Of a DNA stretch of 64,000 nt, positions 45,046 to 53,949 are shown piece by piece; within the stretch, counting starts at the first letter, position 1; the number at the start of each line of letters is the position of its first letter. The position numbers and the translations under genes were made by a program. The notes under the pieces were generated by a model. It did no database searches, was not told the DNA's origin, and saw only the letters and a list, made by a program, of their open reading frames with translations. Source of the DNA: Ruminococcus sp. 210702-SL.1.03. GTDB taxonomy: Bacteria > Bacillota > Clostridia > Oscillospirales > Ruminococcaceae. The stretch spans positions 194,807-258,806 of the forward strand of contig NZ_JAJCLZ010000002.1 in the NCBI RefSeq assembly GCF_020559915.1. The letters are read 5' to 3'.

Positions 45046-45060
45046 CTGGAGGGATCTGAA

Positions 45061-45864
45061 ATGGCTGAAACAAAATATAACGATAAAGTAATAGCGATAG
45101 AAGACCTGAGCAAATCTTTCGGAGATCATCAGGTGCTGAGAAAGATAGATTTTACCGTGGGCAAGGGCGAAGTTATCTGCATAGTAGGCTCTTCCGGTTC
45201 GGGAAAATCTACCCTGCTGCGCTGCATCAACAAGCTCGAGCGGCAGACTGACGGAAAGATATATTTCAACGGCTGCGTAGTCGCCGATAAACAGCGCGAT
45301 ATAAACAGCTACCGCTCAAAGGTGGGTATGGTTTTCCAGTCCTTCAACCTCTTCAACAACATGACGGTGCTGAAAAACTGCATGATAGCCGTTACTTCCG
45401 TGCTGCATGAGTCGAAAGAGGAAGCCCGCGAGCGCGCGATAAAGCACTTGAAAGCAGTAGGCATGGCGCCTTACATCAACGCTTACCCCGCTCAGCTTTC
45501 GGGCGGTCAGAAACAGCGCGTTGCGATAGCGCGTGCGCTCTGTATGAATCCCGAGGTGCTGCTTTTCGACGAGCCTACCTCCGCGCTCGACCCCGAGATG
45601 GTCGGCGGCGTGCTCAACGTAATGAAAGAGCTGGCGCAGACGGGACTCACCATGATAATCGTAACGCACGAGATGGCTTTCGCAAGAGATGTTTCCACCC
45701 GCACGATATTTATGGATAAAGGCTACATCGTAGAAGACGCGTCCCCGCAGGAGCTTTTCTACCACCCGAAGAACCCGAGAACGAGAGAATTTCTCTCACG
45801 CTTCCTAGAGGGCGACGGCTCGGATAGCTCTGACGGCGATGGCAAGGAGGCGGCTGGCGCATGA
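45061..45864 (+). CDS. Polar amino-acid ABC transporter, ATPase (GlnQ/HisP type)
   Basis: 267 residues. Walker [17 protein letters not shown]-loop [17 protein letters not shown], signature [15 protein letters not shown], Walker [21 protein letters not shown] and switch His [11 protein letters not shown] are the GlnQ-type set. It powers the transporter with the permease above. The C-terminus has a Ser/Asp/Gly-rich tail not needed for the fold. The next gene starts inside its stop (ATGA). Confidence 0.95.
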   Translation: MAETKYNDKVIAIEDLSKSFGDHQVLRKIDFTVGKGEVICIVGSSGSGKSTLLRCINKLERQTDGKIYFNGCVVADKQRDINSYRSKVGMVFQSFNLFNNMTVLKNCMIAVTSVLHESKEEARERAIKHLKAVGMAPYINAYPAQLSGGQKQRVAIARALCMNPEVLLFDEPTSALDPEMVGGVLNVMKELAQTGLTMIIVTHEMAFARDVSTRTIFMDKGYIVEDASPQELFYHPKNPRTREFLSRFLEGDGSDSSDGDGKEAAGA

Positions 45865-46505
45865 ACAATATCGTTATCACAGTAGCCCGCGGCTTCGGCA
45901 GCGGCGGTAAAGAGATAGCCTCGCGCGTGGCGAAAGACCTCGGTATCTCCTGCTACGAGAACCGCATCTTAACGCTCGCCTCGCAGCTTAGCGGTCTGGA
46001 TCAGGAGCTTTTCAACGAGGTGAACGAGAAGATACGCGAAAAGGGCGGCTTTTCGGCATTCATGAAAGGTCTGCCTAGGGCGCGCAGCTACATCACAAAA
46101 GGCAAGTTCGTTTCTGACGACGCGCTTTTTGAATATCAAAAAAAGATAATCCTAGACCTGGCGGAAACGCAGTCCTGCGTGATAGTTGGCAAATGCGCCG
46201 ACTGGATACTCCGCGGCAGGGATAACGTAATAAGCCTGTACATCGAAGCGCCGCGAGACTTTTGCCTAAAGCGCACGATGGAGCATATGCAGGTAAACGA
46301 AGCGGTGGCGGAAAAGAACATCGTAACTACCGATAAGTACCGCGCGAATTATTACAAATATTACACCAAGGGCAACTACTGGACGAACCCCATCAACTAC
46401 GACCTTACGCTAAACAGCGAAAAGGTAGGCATAGAGCAGTGCGTTCAGCTTATTGAAGATTATGTCAAGATAAAGATGAATTATCTGGGCATAGAGAAAC
46501 TATAA
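45861..46505 (+). CDS. Cytidylate kinase-like family protein
   Basis: 214 residues, overlapping the ATPase gene by 4 bp. [24 protein letters not shown] is the P-loop of the cytidylate-kinase-like family (related to CMP kinase but lacking its CMP-binding insert), with [25 protein letters not shown] in the core. The family is common in gut Clostridia and often sits beside transporter or membrane-protein genes; the substrate is unknown. An uncertain link is that it is translationally coupled to the transporter. Confidence 0.85.
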   Translation: MNNIVITVARGFGSGGKEIASRVAKDLGISCYENRILTLASQLSGLDQELFNEVNEKIREKGGFSAFMKGLPRARSYITKGKFVSDDALFEYQKKIILDLAETQSCVIVGKCADWILRGRDNVISLYIEAPRDFCLKRTMEHMQVNEAVAEKNIVTTDKYRANYYKYYTKGNYWTNPINYDLTLNSEKVGIEQCVQLIEDYVKIKMNYLGIEKL

Positions 46506-46531
46506 TTTTAATTTTTGGGAGGGTATTCACC

Positions 46532-47752
46532 ATGAAACTGAAAGACACAGGACTTACCGCAGAGGAGCTTAAAGGGCTGGTAAACAAGTATATGATAGAG
46601 ACCTACGAGCGTTTCGATTTCATTGCGGAAACGGCTAAGGGTATGTACATCTACGACGAAAAGGGCAACGCTTACCTCGACTTTTACGCAGGTATCGCGG
46701 TAAACAGCGCGGGCAACTGCAACGAAAAGGTCATCGCGGCTATACAGTCGCAGGCGGCAGACCTTATCCACACATTCAACTACCCCTACACCATTCCGCA
46801 GGCGCTGCTGGCTAAAAAGATCTGCGACACCATCGGCATGGATAAGATCTACTTCCAGAACTCGGGTACTGAGGCAAACGAGGCTATGATAAAGCTGGCG
46901 AGAAAGTACGGTATCGACCACTACGGCCCGAATAAGTACGAGATCATCACCGCTAAGATGGGCTTCCACGGCAGAAGCTTCGGCTCGATGTCGGCTACCG
47001 GTCAGCCCGATACCGCTATACAGCAGGGCTTCGGCTCTATGACCCCCGGCTTCAAGTATGCTGAATATAATAATTTGAAAGCCTTTGAGGACGCCATCAC
47101 CGAAAACACCATCGCCATCATGGTAGAGCCAGTACAGGGCGAGGGCGGCGTAAACCCCGCTACTAAGGAGTTTCTGACTGGCCTGAGAAAGCTCTGCGAT
47201 GAAAAGGGACTTCTCCTCTGCCTCGACGAAGTTCAGACCGGCTGGTGCAGAACGGGCGAGGTAATGGCTTACATGAATTACGGCATCAAGCCCGACATCG
47301 TTTCTATGGCGAAAGCGATGGGCGGCGGACTTCCCATCGGCGCTATCTGCGCTAAGGAAGAGGTCGCGAAGAGCTTTACCAGCGGTTCGCACGGCAGCAC
47401 ATACAGCGGAAACCCCGTAGCCTGCGCGGCTTCGCTCGCACAGATAGGCGAGCTGCTAGACAGAGATCTTGCGGGCAACGCTAAGAAGATGGGCGCTTAC
47501 TTTATGGACAAGCTGAGAGAGCTTGTGCCGCACGTCAAAGAAGTTCGCGGACTGGGCCTTATGGTAGGCGTAGAGTTTGAGGAAGGCTTCAACGCGGTGG
47601 ACGTAAAGCACGCCTGCTTCGACAGAAAGCTCATCATCACAGCTATCGGCTCTAGCGTTATCCGCATGGTGCCCCCGCTGATACTCACCGAAAAGGAATG
47701 CGACAAGGCTGCCGAGATAATCGCGGACGCTGTAAAGTCGCTCGAGAAGTGA
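46532..47752 (+). CDS. Acetylornithine/succinyldiaminopimelate-type class III aminotransferase
   Basis: 406 residues. Fold type I class III aminotransferase with YIYDEKGNAYLDFYAGIAVNSAGN, FQNSGTEANEAMIKLARK (phosphate loop), LLCLDEVQTGWCRTGEV and the PLP lysine in SMAKAMGGGLPIGAI near 258. The overall pattern suits ArgD-like enzymes, but 4-aminobutyrate or other omega-amino acid substrates cannot be excluded, and no arg genes are adjacent. The start lies 26 bp after the cytidylate-kinase-like gene behind GGGAGGG. Confidence 0.85.
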   Translation: MKLKDTGLTAEELKGLVNKYMIETYERFDFIAETAKGMYIYDEKGNAYLDFYAGIAVNSAGNCNEKVIAAIQSQAADLIHTFNYPYTIPQALLAKKICDTIGMDKIYFQNSGTEANEAMIKLARKYGIDHYGPNKYEIITAKMGFHGRSFGSMSATGQPDTAIQQGFGSMTPGFKYAEYNNLKAFEDAITENTIAIMVEPVQGEGGVNPATKEFLTGLRKLCDEKGLLLCLDEVQTGWCRTGEVMAYMNYGIKPDIVSMAKAMGGGLPIGAICAKEEVAKSFTSGSHGSTYSGNPVACAASLAQIGELLDRDLAGNAKKMGAYFMDKLRELVPHVKEVRGLGLMVGVEFEEGFNAVDVKHACFDRKLIITAIGSSVIRMVPPLILTEKECDKAAEIIADAVKSLEK

Positions 47753-47836
47753 CGGTATATTAAAATATGAAACTGCAAAGAGGGCGTTAGTTCGCTCTCT
47801 TTCGGTTTAAACGGTTTAAAGTGGAGGGCTTTTACT

Positions 47837-48970
47837 ATGGATTTCAGTTATCATATGCCCGCCGACCTGCGTTTCGGCAGGGGCTTGGCGGATAAGATAG
47901 GCGATATTTGCAAAGAGATAGGCGGCGAAAAGGTGCTTGTGGTAACGGGCACGGGCAGCACTAAGCGCTCGGGTCTGCTGGACAGAGTGCTCGTTTCGCT
48001 CAAAGCGGCGGGGCTGGGCGCTGCGGTTTTCGACAAAGTTACGCAAAACCCGCTTACTACCACCGTTTACGAGGGCGTAGAGCTGGCTAAGGCTGAGGGC
48101 TGCGGCGTTATCCTCGGCGTGGGCGGCGGCTCGATAATGGACGCGGCTAAGGCTATCGCTTTCTGCACCGTGAACGCGGGCGATGTTTCCGACTACATTT
48201 TCGGCAAAAAGCAGGGCGCGGGCGCACTGCCGATAGTGCTGCTGCCTACCACCTGCGGCACGGGCAGCGAGGGCAATCAGATTGCCGTGCTGACCAACCC
48301 CGAAACAAAGGACAAAAAAGCGCTTTACACCATGCAGGTGATGCCGCGCGTTTCCGTCATCGACCCCGACGTCATGACTACTATGCCGAAAAGCGTGCTT
48401 TCATCCGTCGGCTTCGACGCTTTCACACATTCGCTCGAGGCATATACCTCGAAAAAGGCGAACCCCATCACCGACGCGCAGGCGCTGCTGGGTATGCAGC
48501 TTTTGGCGGATGATCTGCCGAAGCTTGTGTCCGGCGAGGGCGGCGCGGCGGAATGGGAAGCCGTAAGCTTGGCGGCAACGCTGGGCGGAATGGTGATCGG
48601 CGCGGCGGGCGTTTCGGCGGCGCACGGCATGGAACACCCCGCTTCGGGTCTGAAAAACATCGTCCACGGCAGGGGACTTGCGGCGCTCACCCCGCCGATA
48701 GTCGAGCGGCTTGCCACCGCCGACCCCGAAAAATTCGCTCGGGTATCGGTACTGCTTGGCGGCAGCGGAGCGGAGGACTGCGCCGACAGCATACGCCGCT
48801 TCCTCAAAGCGATAGACCTGAGCGTGAAGCTCGGCGACCTCGGCATCACGGCGGAGGACGTGCCTTGGATGACGGAAAACTGCATGAAGATCTCGATAGG
48901 CAACCTCAAAAACGCGCCCGTGACGTTCAGCCGCGAAGAGGTAGAGCAGATATACCGCGAGGCGCTGTGA
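47837..48970 (+). CDS. Iron-containing alcohol dehydrogenase
   Basis: 377 residues. YHMPADLRFGRGLADKIG opens the group III (Fe-ADH) fold; GVGGGSIMDAAKAIAF binds NAD(P); PTTCGTGSEGN and the metal ligands in FDAFTHSLEAYTSKKANP, GVSAAHGMEHPASG and NIVHGRGLAAL complete the family set. It reduces or oxidises a fermentation alcohol; the sequence does not decide between butanol, 1,3-propanediol, ethanol and others. It is preceded by a 10-bp hairpin (47775-47800, AAAGAGGGCG) without a T-run. A terminator follows. Confidence 0.9.
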   Translation: MDFSYHMPADLRFGRGLADKIGDICKEIGGEKVLVVTGTGSTKRSGLLDRVLVSLKAAGLGAAVFDKVTQNPLTTTVYEGVELAKAEGCGVILGVGGGSIMDAAKAIAFCTVNAGDVSDYIFGKKQGAGALPIVLLPTTCGTGSEGNQIAVLTNPETKDKKALYTMQVMPRVSVIDPDVMTTMPKSVLSSVGFDAFTHSLEAYTSKKANPITDAQALLGMQLLADDLPKLVSGEGGAAEWEAVSLAATLGGMVIGAAGVSAAHGMEHPASGLKNIVHGRGLAALTPPIVERLATADPEKFARVSVLLGGSGAEDCADSIRRFLKAIDLSVKLGDLGITAEDVPWMTENCMKISIGNLKNAPVTFSREEVEQIYREAL

Positions 48971-48991
48971 TTTTTAATGGCAATATTTCGG

Positions 48992-49028
48992 CAGACGTTT
49001 GCATTTTCGGCAGGCGTCTGTTTTTTTG
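48992..49028 (+). terminator. Terminator after the alcohol dehydrogenase gene
   Basis: CAGACG-TTTGC with GCAGG-CGTCTG stem, loop ATTTTCG, then seven T. Confidence 0.88.
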
Positions 49029-49076
49029 TATAAAATACATCACGAAGAGTCGGCGAAATTGTGCAGGTATACAAAA

Positions 49077-49156
49077 GTGATAGATTTGTCACTTTGGCTA
49101 TTGACAATCGACGAAATTAGTGATATTATTGTCACATAAGGTGATGAATAAGTCAC
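49077..49156 (+). promoter_or_regulatory. Three operators over a promoter
   Basis: Three 16-bp sites of the form GTGAT-N6-GTCAC occur at 49077-49092, 49120-49135 and 49141-49156. Start-to-start spacings are 43 and 21 bp, close to four and two helical turns. The middle site covers the -10 box and the last one lies at the transcription start region. A repressor bound to the set would block the promoter; the XRE gene downstream is the obvious candidate. Confidence 0.75.
49101..49129 (+). promoter_or_regulatory. Promoter of the membrane protein-XRE unit
   Basis: TTGACA, 17-bp spacer, TATTAT. The -10 box is inside the second operator. Confidence 0.85.
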
Positions 49157-49179
49157 TTTACAAGACCGGACGAAAGGAA

Positions 49180-49716
49180 ATGGATAAAGCTATGAACGAG
49201 AATTTAAAGAAAGAAAAGACAACAAAACCCATCACCCTCTGCGATTATCACAAGGCGCGGCTGGCGGGCATGGCGAGCTTATTCGTGATGGAGGTGCTCA
49301 CGCTGATATTCGACCATGTAAGGGTCAGCGGCGGCGCGGGTCTGCGTGCGCTGAATTACGCGCTGATAATCATTTCACTGGTGCTGTTGGTGCGCTGGGC
49401 GTTTATGTCGCTCATCAAAAAGCGCCCTATAGAAAAAGAGGACGAGCTTTCGCGCGAGAACATGGTGAAAGCGCACGAGAAGATAGGGCTGGTGTTTTGG
49501 CTGATACTTGGCGCGGTGCTGATACTTTCTATGTTCTGGAAGGGCAGTATCACGATACATTTTGACAACGAGTTGATGAACAGCATATGGTTCATAATTT
49601 TCAGCGGATATTTTTCGCTCGAGAGCGGCTTTTTCATCTACTACGACCGCACGGCGGCGGGCGATGATGATTGTGACGATTATGACGATGACGAAAAGAG
49701 CGCGGGTGACGAGTGA
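49180..49716 (+). CDS. Membrane protein of unknown function
   Basis: 178 residues (174 if the second ATG at 49192 is used, which has better spacing from AAAGGA). Four hydrophobic segments lie near 48-66, 75-100, 120-140 and 150-170. The N-terminus is Lys-rich and the tail Asp-rich (a run of ten acidic residues near the end). Such two-gene units with a small XRE regulator are typical of stress- or antibiotic-responsive membrane proteins (DUF3796 or YvaD type); that is a guess. Its stop overlaps the regulator gene. Confidence 0.65.
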   Translation: MDKAMNENLKKEKTTKPITLCDYHKARLAGMASLFVMEVLTLIFDHVRVSGGAGLRALNYALIIISLVLLVRWAFMSLIKKRPIEKEDELSRENMVKAHEKIGLVFWLILGAVLILSMFWKGSITIHFDNELMNSIWFIIFSGYFSLESGFFIYYDRTAAGDDDCDDYDDDEKSAGDE

Positions 49717-49964
49717 TGCCGCAGCTAAAAACGAAACTGAAAGAGTACCGCGCGCGGCTGAATATGAAGCAGGGTGAGCTTGCCGAAAAGGTAGGCGTGC
49801 GGCGCGAAACGATAATCCGACTGGAAAAAGGGCAGTACAACCCCTCGCTGAAACTGGCGATGGATATAGCGAAAGTTTTCGGCGCGGCGGTGGAGGATAT
49901 TTTCTCATTCGAGCCCGACCCCGCCGAGGATTATCAGGTGTTTGAAAATAAGTACGATAATTAA
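49716..49964 (+). CDS. XRE family transcriptional regulator
   Basis: 82 residues that are almost entirely a helix-turn-helix domain ([48 protein letters not shown]), the YozG/SinR type. It starts at ATG 49716, overlapping the upstream stop (TGATG). It probably represses its own operon through the three GTGAT-N6-GTCAC sites. There is no separate dimerisation domain, so it may bind as simple dimers. Confidence 0.92.
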   Translation: MPQLKTKLKEYRARLNMKQGELAEKVGVRRETIIRLEKGQYNPSLKLAMDIAKVFGAAVEDIFSFEPDPAEDYQVFENKYDN

Positions 49965-49966
49965 GG

Positions 49967-50003
49967 AAAAAGACCCCTGTTTCAGCGAACAGAGGTCTTT
50001 TCT
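49967..50003 (+). terminator. Terminator after the XRE gene
   Basis: AAAAGACC-C-CTGTT stem closing with AACAG-A-GGTCTTTT, ending in a T-run. Confidence 0.85.
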
Positions 50004-50010
50004 TACTGTA

Positions 50011-50210
50011 TTTAAGGCAACACCGCACAACTACCGCCTAGCGGCTTTGTGCACATCTTGCTTGCGTTTTTGCGAAGCCAAAACAATTTTCCGTCATATC
50101 ACCCAAAACCTCCTAGCTTAACGCGAGTTAAGCGTCGTCGGCTTTAGGCAATCTGACGAAAAATCTGACGACGCAATCTGCACACAATAGTTGTGCGGTA
50201 TTGCCTTAAA
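50011..50210 (+). mobile_element. 200-bp MITE-like element with 23-bp terminal inverted repeats
   Basis: The ends TTTAAGGCAACACCGCACAA and (reverse-complement) TTTAAGGCAATACCGCACAA begin 23-bp inverted repeats differing at one position (50011-50033 and 50188-50210). No ORF of useful size is inside. The interior holds a GCTTAAC/GTTAAGC hairpin and a repeated ATCTGACGA. This fits a non-autonomous transposon (MITE). I could not define the target duplication. The remaining 240 bp before the next gene carry only that gene's promoter. Confidence 0.75.
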
Positions 50211-50354
50211 TTTGCGGGATATGCTTTAGTTCACGGCGGCAGCGCTTTTTTTGTTTGCTGACTCGATATAGCAGCGTAAATGATAGCTTTTTGTGAATGA
50301 GCATCTGAAAACTGATCAGAACATAATAAAAACCTTGTATTTAAGAATTAACAC

Positions 50355-50383
50355 TTGAAATATGAGAAAATATGTGGTATAAT
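50355..50383 (+). promoter_or_regulatory. Promoter of the GGDEF/EAL gene
   Basis: TTGAAA, 17-bp spacer, TATAAT, about 65 bp before the start. Confidence 0.8.
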
Positions 50384-50448
50384 ACATTTTAGAAAGATGT
50401 AAATATTTACAGCAATGACCTGTACTACAAAAATGAGGATATGAAAAA

Positions 50449-52107
50449 ATGGACTTTGATTATGCAAGATATGTAACGCTGATGAATGAGTTTTCTAATA
50501 CTTGCGGCAAGATAAGAACTTTCAGAGATCCTGAGATAAAAAGATCGATCGTGCCGCTTTGTGAATTTTTGCGCATAGCTGCTTTTGAGGTGACTGTGGA
50601 CAGCGCCAACAGCTCTTCCCACAAACCGCTCATGCAGCCTTTTTTCTACTATTTCAAAGGAACAGCAGACAGAAAGCGTGCACTTAAGATAGATGAAACT
50701 ATTTATGATGGCAGCGTGGCGCACTATAATATACTGCCCTCATTTGGTGAACCTGATTGGAGCGAACAGGAATTAGAGCAGATACGGGCACTTGAAAAAC
50801 AGGTGGCTATGCATAGCGAACGAGGATACATAATGAAACTTGCTGAAGAAAAAGGCAGGATAGATGAGACGTTAGAGATATATCTGCTGCCATATTTTTT
50901 TGAATATATCGGCAGAGTGATGGCAGAAGGCAAGCTCGATAAATACGGTGCGGTATATTTTAATCTAAAGCGCTTTTCTTTGGTAAATGAGTATTTTAGC
51001 CGTCGTGTAGCTGATGATATAATGCGCTCTTATATCAGAGGGCTTGAAAGATCTGTGAAGGGCGATAAATGTATATGTCGTGTTGGCGGAGATAATTTCG
51101 TTATGCTATATGAAAAAGCTGACCTCGATACTGTTGTGGAGTATTTGCTAGGCAAAAAAGTGAAGCTGAATGGTATAGAAGTAAACGTTTCCGCAACAGC
51201 GGGATACTGCACCATAACCGAGGACGTGAGAAAGCCGACTGATGTTATGGACAGAATAAGCGAAACTATTCAGATGGCGCGTACTGTTTATAAAAAGCCG
51301 TATGCTTTTTATGACCCAAAGATGGCTGAGCAAAAAAAACGTATGAAGGAAATAGAAAATATATTTCCCGAAGCCATTAAAAATGAGGAATTTAAGGTAT
51401 ATTATCAGCCAAAGGTGCGTATAGAAGACGGAAAAATAATAGGCGCAGAGGCGCTTTGCCGATGGGTCAGAAACGGCAGCATAGTTCCGCCTATGCAGTT
51501 TATTCCTGTGCTGGAGCGCAGCTCTTCTATATGTGTGTTGGATTTCTATATGCTGGAACATGTTTGCTGTGATATACGTCGCTGGCTGGACGAGGGAAGG
51601 AAAGTCGTAAAAGTTTCTGTTAACCTCTCTCGTATGCATTTAGGCAACGAAATGCTGCTGGAAAATATACTCGGCATAATCGACCGCCACGGTGTTCCAC
51701 ATGAATATTTAGAGATAGAACTTACTGAAACCAGTGCAGATGTTGATTTTGATGAGCTTAAAAACATCGTTAATGGTCTGCATGAAAGCAACGTAAGCAC
51801 TGCGGTCGATGATTTTGGCACGGGCTTTTCTTCGCTGAAGCTGATAACTGAGCTTCCTTGGGGCGTACTGAAGATCGATAAGAGCTTTATACCAGAAGAC
51901 AGCAATGAGCACTCTAAACGTGAAAAAATACTGCGCCATATTATAACAATGTCGAACGATCTGGGAATGGAATGTATAGCTGAGGGCGTGGAAACGCTTG
52001 ATCAAGCTAGGCTTTTACACCAAATGGAATGTTACTTGGCTCAAGGCTTTTATTACGCAAAGCCAATGCCCTGTGAGGACTATGAAAAAAATCTTATGTG
52101 TGAGTGA
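50449..52107 (+). CDS. Cyclic-di-GMP phosphodiesterase with degenerate GGDEF domain
   Basis: 552 residues: an N-terminal region of about 140 with no clear membrane helix, a GGDEF-like domain (about 160-290) and a C-terminal EAL domain (about 305-545). The GGDEF site reads GGDNF (213-217), so cyclase activity is doubtful; it may bind GTP. The EAL domain keeps EALCRW (334-339), NLSRMHLGN, ELTET, DDFGTGFSSL, KIDKSFI, AEGVET and QGFYYAKPMP, which are the metal and substrate residues of active c-di-GMP phosphodiesterases. It is a single gene, more AT-rich than its neighbours. In Firmicutes such proteins lower c-di-GMP to tune surface or motility behaviour. Confidence 0.9.
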   Translation: MDFDYARYVTLMNEFSNTCGKIRTFRDPEIKRSIVPLCEFLRIAAFEVTVDSANSSSHKPLMQPFFYYFKGTADRKRALKIDETIYDGSVAHYNILPSFGEPDWSEQELEQIRALEKQVAMHSERGYIMKLAEEKGRIDETLEIYLLPYFFEYIGRVMAEGKLDKYGAVYFNLKRFSLVNEYFSRRVADDIMRSYIRGLERSVKGDKCICRVGGDNFVMLYEKADLDTVVEYLLGKKVKLNGIEVNVSATAGYCTITEDVRKPTDVMDRISETIQMARTVYKKPYAFYDPKMAEQKKRMKEIENIFPEAIKNEEFKVYYQPKVRIEDGKIIGAEALCRWVRNGSIVPPMQFIPVLERSSSICVLDFYMLEHVCCDIRRWLDEGRKVVKVSVNLSRMHLGNEMLLENILGIIDRHGVPHEYLEIELTETSADVDFDELKNIVNGLHESNVSTAVDDFGTGFSSLKLITELPWGVLKIDKSFIPEDSNEHSKREKILRHIITMSNDLGMECIAEGVETLDQARLLHQMECYLAQGFYYAKPMPCEDYEKNLMCE

Positions 52108-52113
52108 TCAGGT

Positions 52114-52153
52114 AAAATATCCCTCTGCGGAAAAGGCAGGGGGATATTTTTTT
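52114..52153 (+). terminator. Terminator after the GGDEF/EAL gene
   Basis: AATATCCC-T-CTGC / GCAG-G-GGGATATT stem, loop GGAAAAG, then seven T. Confidence 0.9.
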
Positions 52154-52265
52154 GCTACGGAATTCGTTTTTATATGGACTGTATGGGCGTGATATAATAT
52201 AGACACACAAAAGATACAGCTTAACCAAGCTGAGCCAAAAATAAAATTCAGAGGAGATTTTTAAC

Positions 52266-53282
52266 ATGAGTGAACAAAAATTTGGCACGGAAAACAGCAC
52301 GCAGTTCGTACCCGCAAAGTGCACCGCCTGCGGCGGCGAACTGGAGGTAGACCCGAAGCAGGAAACAGCGGTGTGCCGTTACTGCGGAGAAACTTTCGTA
52401 GTATCAAAAGCGGTAAATAATTACAATGTAGAGCACAACACTTACAATACCAAGATAGTTAACGAACGCAGGGGCGACATGGAGTCGATGCTGAACTTTA
52501 TCAGCGACCGCGAGGACAAGAAATACGCGCGTGCAAAGGAGCAGAAAGCGGAGCGCAGCAAGCGCAACAAGACCCTGCTATGGGCGCTGGGCTGGATATT
52601 TATATTTCCCGTACCGCTGACGATACTGATGCTGAGAAACAAGAAGCTGGCGGACAAGGTGCGCTACGGAATAATCGCGGCGGCGTGGGTGATATACATA
52701 CTGCTGCTGGTGATAACGCAGATCACCGGCGACAAGGACAGCGATAAAGCGGCGGATGTTTCAAGCGAAACAAGCTCGGTGGCTGAGAGAGAAGCGGACG
52801 ACATAGACCTCGACGCGATAGTTGACAAATTAAAGGACAGCGAAGCGGAAACGAAGCAGGCGGAAGCGCCTGCCGAGAGCAAGCCCGAGAAGGAAACAAA
52901 GGCAACGAAAGAAACGAAAAAGACCGAGAAAGAGACGAAGAAAACTGAGGAAGAGCCTAAAGAGAGCGAGCCGAGCCTTGACGACATAAAGAAGGCGATA
53001 GAGGGCGGAGATTACTCGCTGGTATCGGCAGACTTCAAGGAAGTCATGGACGGCTACGAGGCGTTTTTTGACCAGTACATCGAGTTTATGAACAAGTACA
53101 ATTCGGGCGAGGGCGACCAGCTTGAAATGATGAATGATTACATGGATATGGTATCGCAGCAGACCGAGTGGATGGACAAGATAAACGCAATCGACGAAAA
53201 ATCGCTGTCAGTAGCCGACGACGCGTACTATATAATAGTTACAACGAGGGTGCAGAAGAAGTTGGCGGACGCTAGTTTGTGA
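52266..53282 (+). CDS. Zinc-ribbon membrane protein of unknown function
   Basis: 338 residues. A zinc ribbon (CTACGGELEV then CRYCGETF, residues about 19-41) begins the protein. A charged region follows, then two membrane helices near 100-117 and 130-150, a Lys/Glu/Thr-rich repeat linker (about 165-230, with repeated KETK units) and a C-terminal helical domain (DYSLVSADFKEVMDGYEAFFDQYIEFMNKY), similar to DUF6591-like proteins. So the ribbon should be cytoplasmic and, with two helices, the C-terminal domain should also be cytoplasmic. The role is unknown. Confidence 0.7.
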   Translation: MSEQKFGTENSTQFVPAKCTACGGELEVDPKQETAVCRYCGETFVVSKAVNNYNVEHNTYNTKIVNERRGDMESMLNFISDREDKKYARAKEQKAERSKRNKTLLWALGWIFIFPVPLTILMLRNKKLADKVRYGIIAAAWVIYILLLVITQITGDKDSDKAADVSSETSSVAEREADDIDLDAIVDKLKDSEAETKQAEAPAESKPEKETKATKETKKTEKETKKTEEEPKESEPSLDDIKKAIEGGDYSLVSADFKEVMDGYEAFFDQYIEFMNKYNSGEGDQLEMMNDYMDMVSQQTEWMDKINAIDEKSLSVADDAYYIIVTTRVQKKLADASL

Positions 53283-53306
53283 TAGAAGATCCCCTAATAT
53301 AAAATG

Positions 53307-53355
53307 AAAAAACCGGCAGTCGGTACGAGAAAGTGTACTGGCTGCCGGTTTTTTG
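53307..53355 (+). terminator. Bidirectional terminator between zinc-ribbon gene and small minus-strand ORF
   Basis: AAAAAACCGGCAG / CTGCCGGTTTTTT with an inner GTAC/GTAC pair. It can end transcription from both sides. Confidence 0.85.
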
Positions 53356-53374
53356 AGGGGGGATTATTTTTTTT

Positions 53375-53713
53375 TCAAATAGAATAATAATCCTTTTTTC
53401 CAAAAAGCATATCGCAGATATTGTTGCCGTCTTCTACGCTGAAACCGAGCGAATATTTTTTGCTTATGCCGCCGTATTCGTCCGGCTCAATATCGTCGAT
53501 GATGTTGACGATCTCCGCTTTGGTGCTTGGAAAAATAAGCTTGCCGTTGTATTCAACTTCAGCGTTTTCAAATAACTCGAGAGCTTCGCAGCAGTCGTTA
53601 TCATCGTAGAAAGCATGGCAGAAGCCAAAATCATCGGTGGTATTTTTGCTGAATTTGGTTTTCTTGAATTCCGTGTATTCGCCAAGTGATTTTGTCAATA
53701 AAACTTGACACAT
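53375..53713 (-). CDS. Small protein of unknown function (possibly 5'-truncated)
   Basis: 112 codons from an ATG at 53713 that lacks a visible ribosome site; the in-frame TTG at 53722 is no better. The product has ELFENAEVEYNGKLIFPST and a C-terminal YSLGFSVEDGNNICDMLFGKKDYYSI, which look like real protein sequence. It is probably the tail of a larger protein whose beginning is lost. Not recognised. Confidence 0.45.
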   Translation of the reverse strand: MCQVLLTKSLGEYTEFKKTKFSKNTTDDFGFCHAFYDDNDCCEALELFENAEVEYNGKLIFPSTKAEIVNIIDDIEPDEYGGISKKYSLGFSVEDGNNICDMLFGKKDYYSI

Positions 53714-53841
53714 TGACCGCAAGGATCTTGAAGTTAAGAAGCGATGGTCATAACCGAATCTGCCCGCCCCGCACTAAATATCTCCGTGAAATATTTCTTT
53801 CAAAACTCATTGATTTTCAGCAACATTCACAAAATGTTTGC

Positions 53842-53855
53842 TTTTTTTTTTTTTT
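53842..53855. repeat. Homopolymer run of 14 T
   Basis: A T14 tract lies about 95 bp upstream of the LRR/FN3 surface-protein start, between that gene and its upstream neighbour. Such tracts can change length by slippage and alter promoter spacing. Confidence 0.8.
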
Positions 53856-53949
53856 GTTAAGAATTTCTGATAAAATGTTAAGAAAGGTAGGCATAGCGCA
53901 AAAGAAGCGCGTTTTTGACTTTGATTTTTGGATTATTGGAGGAATTTTT

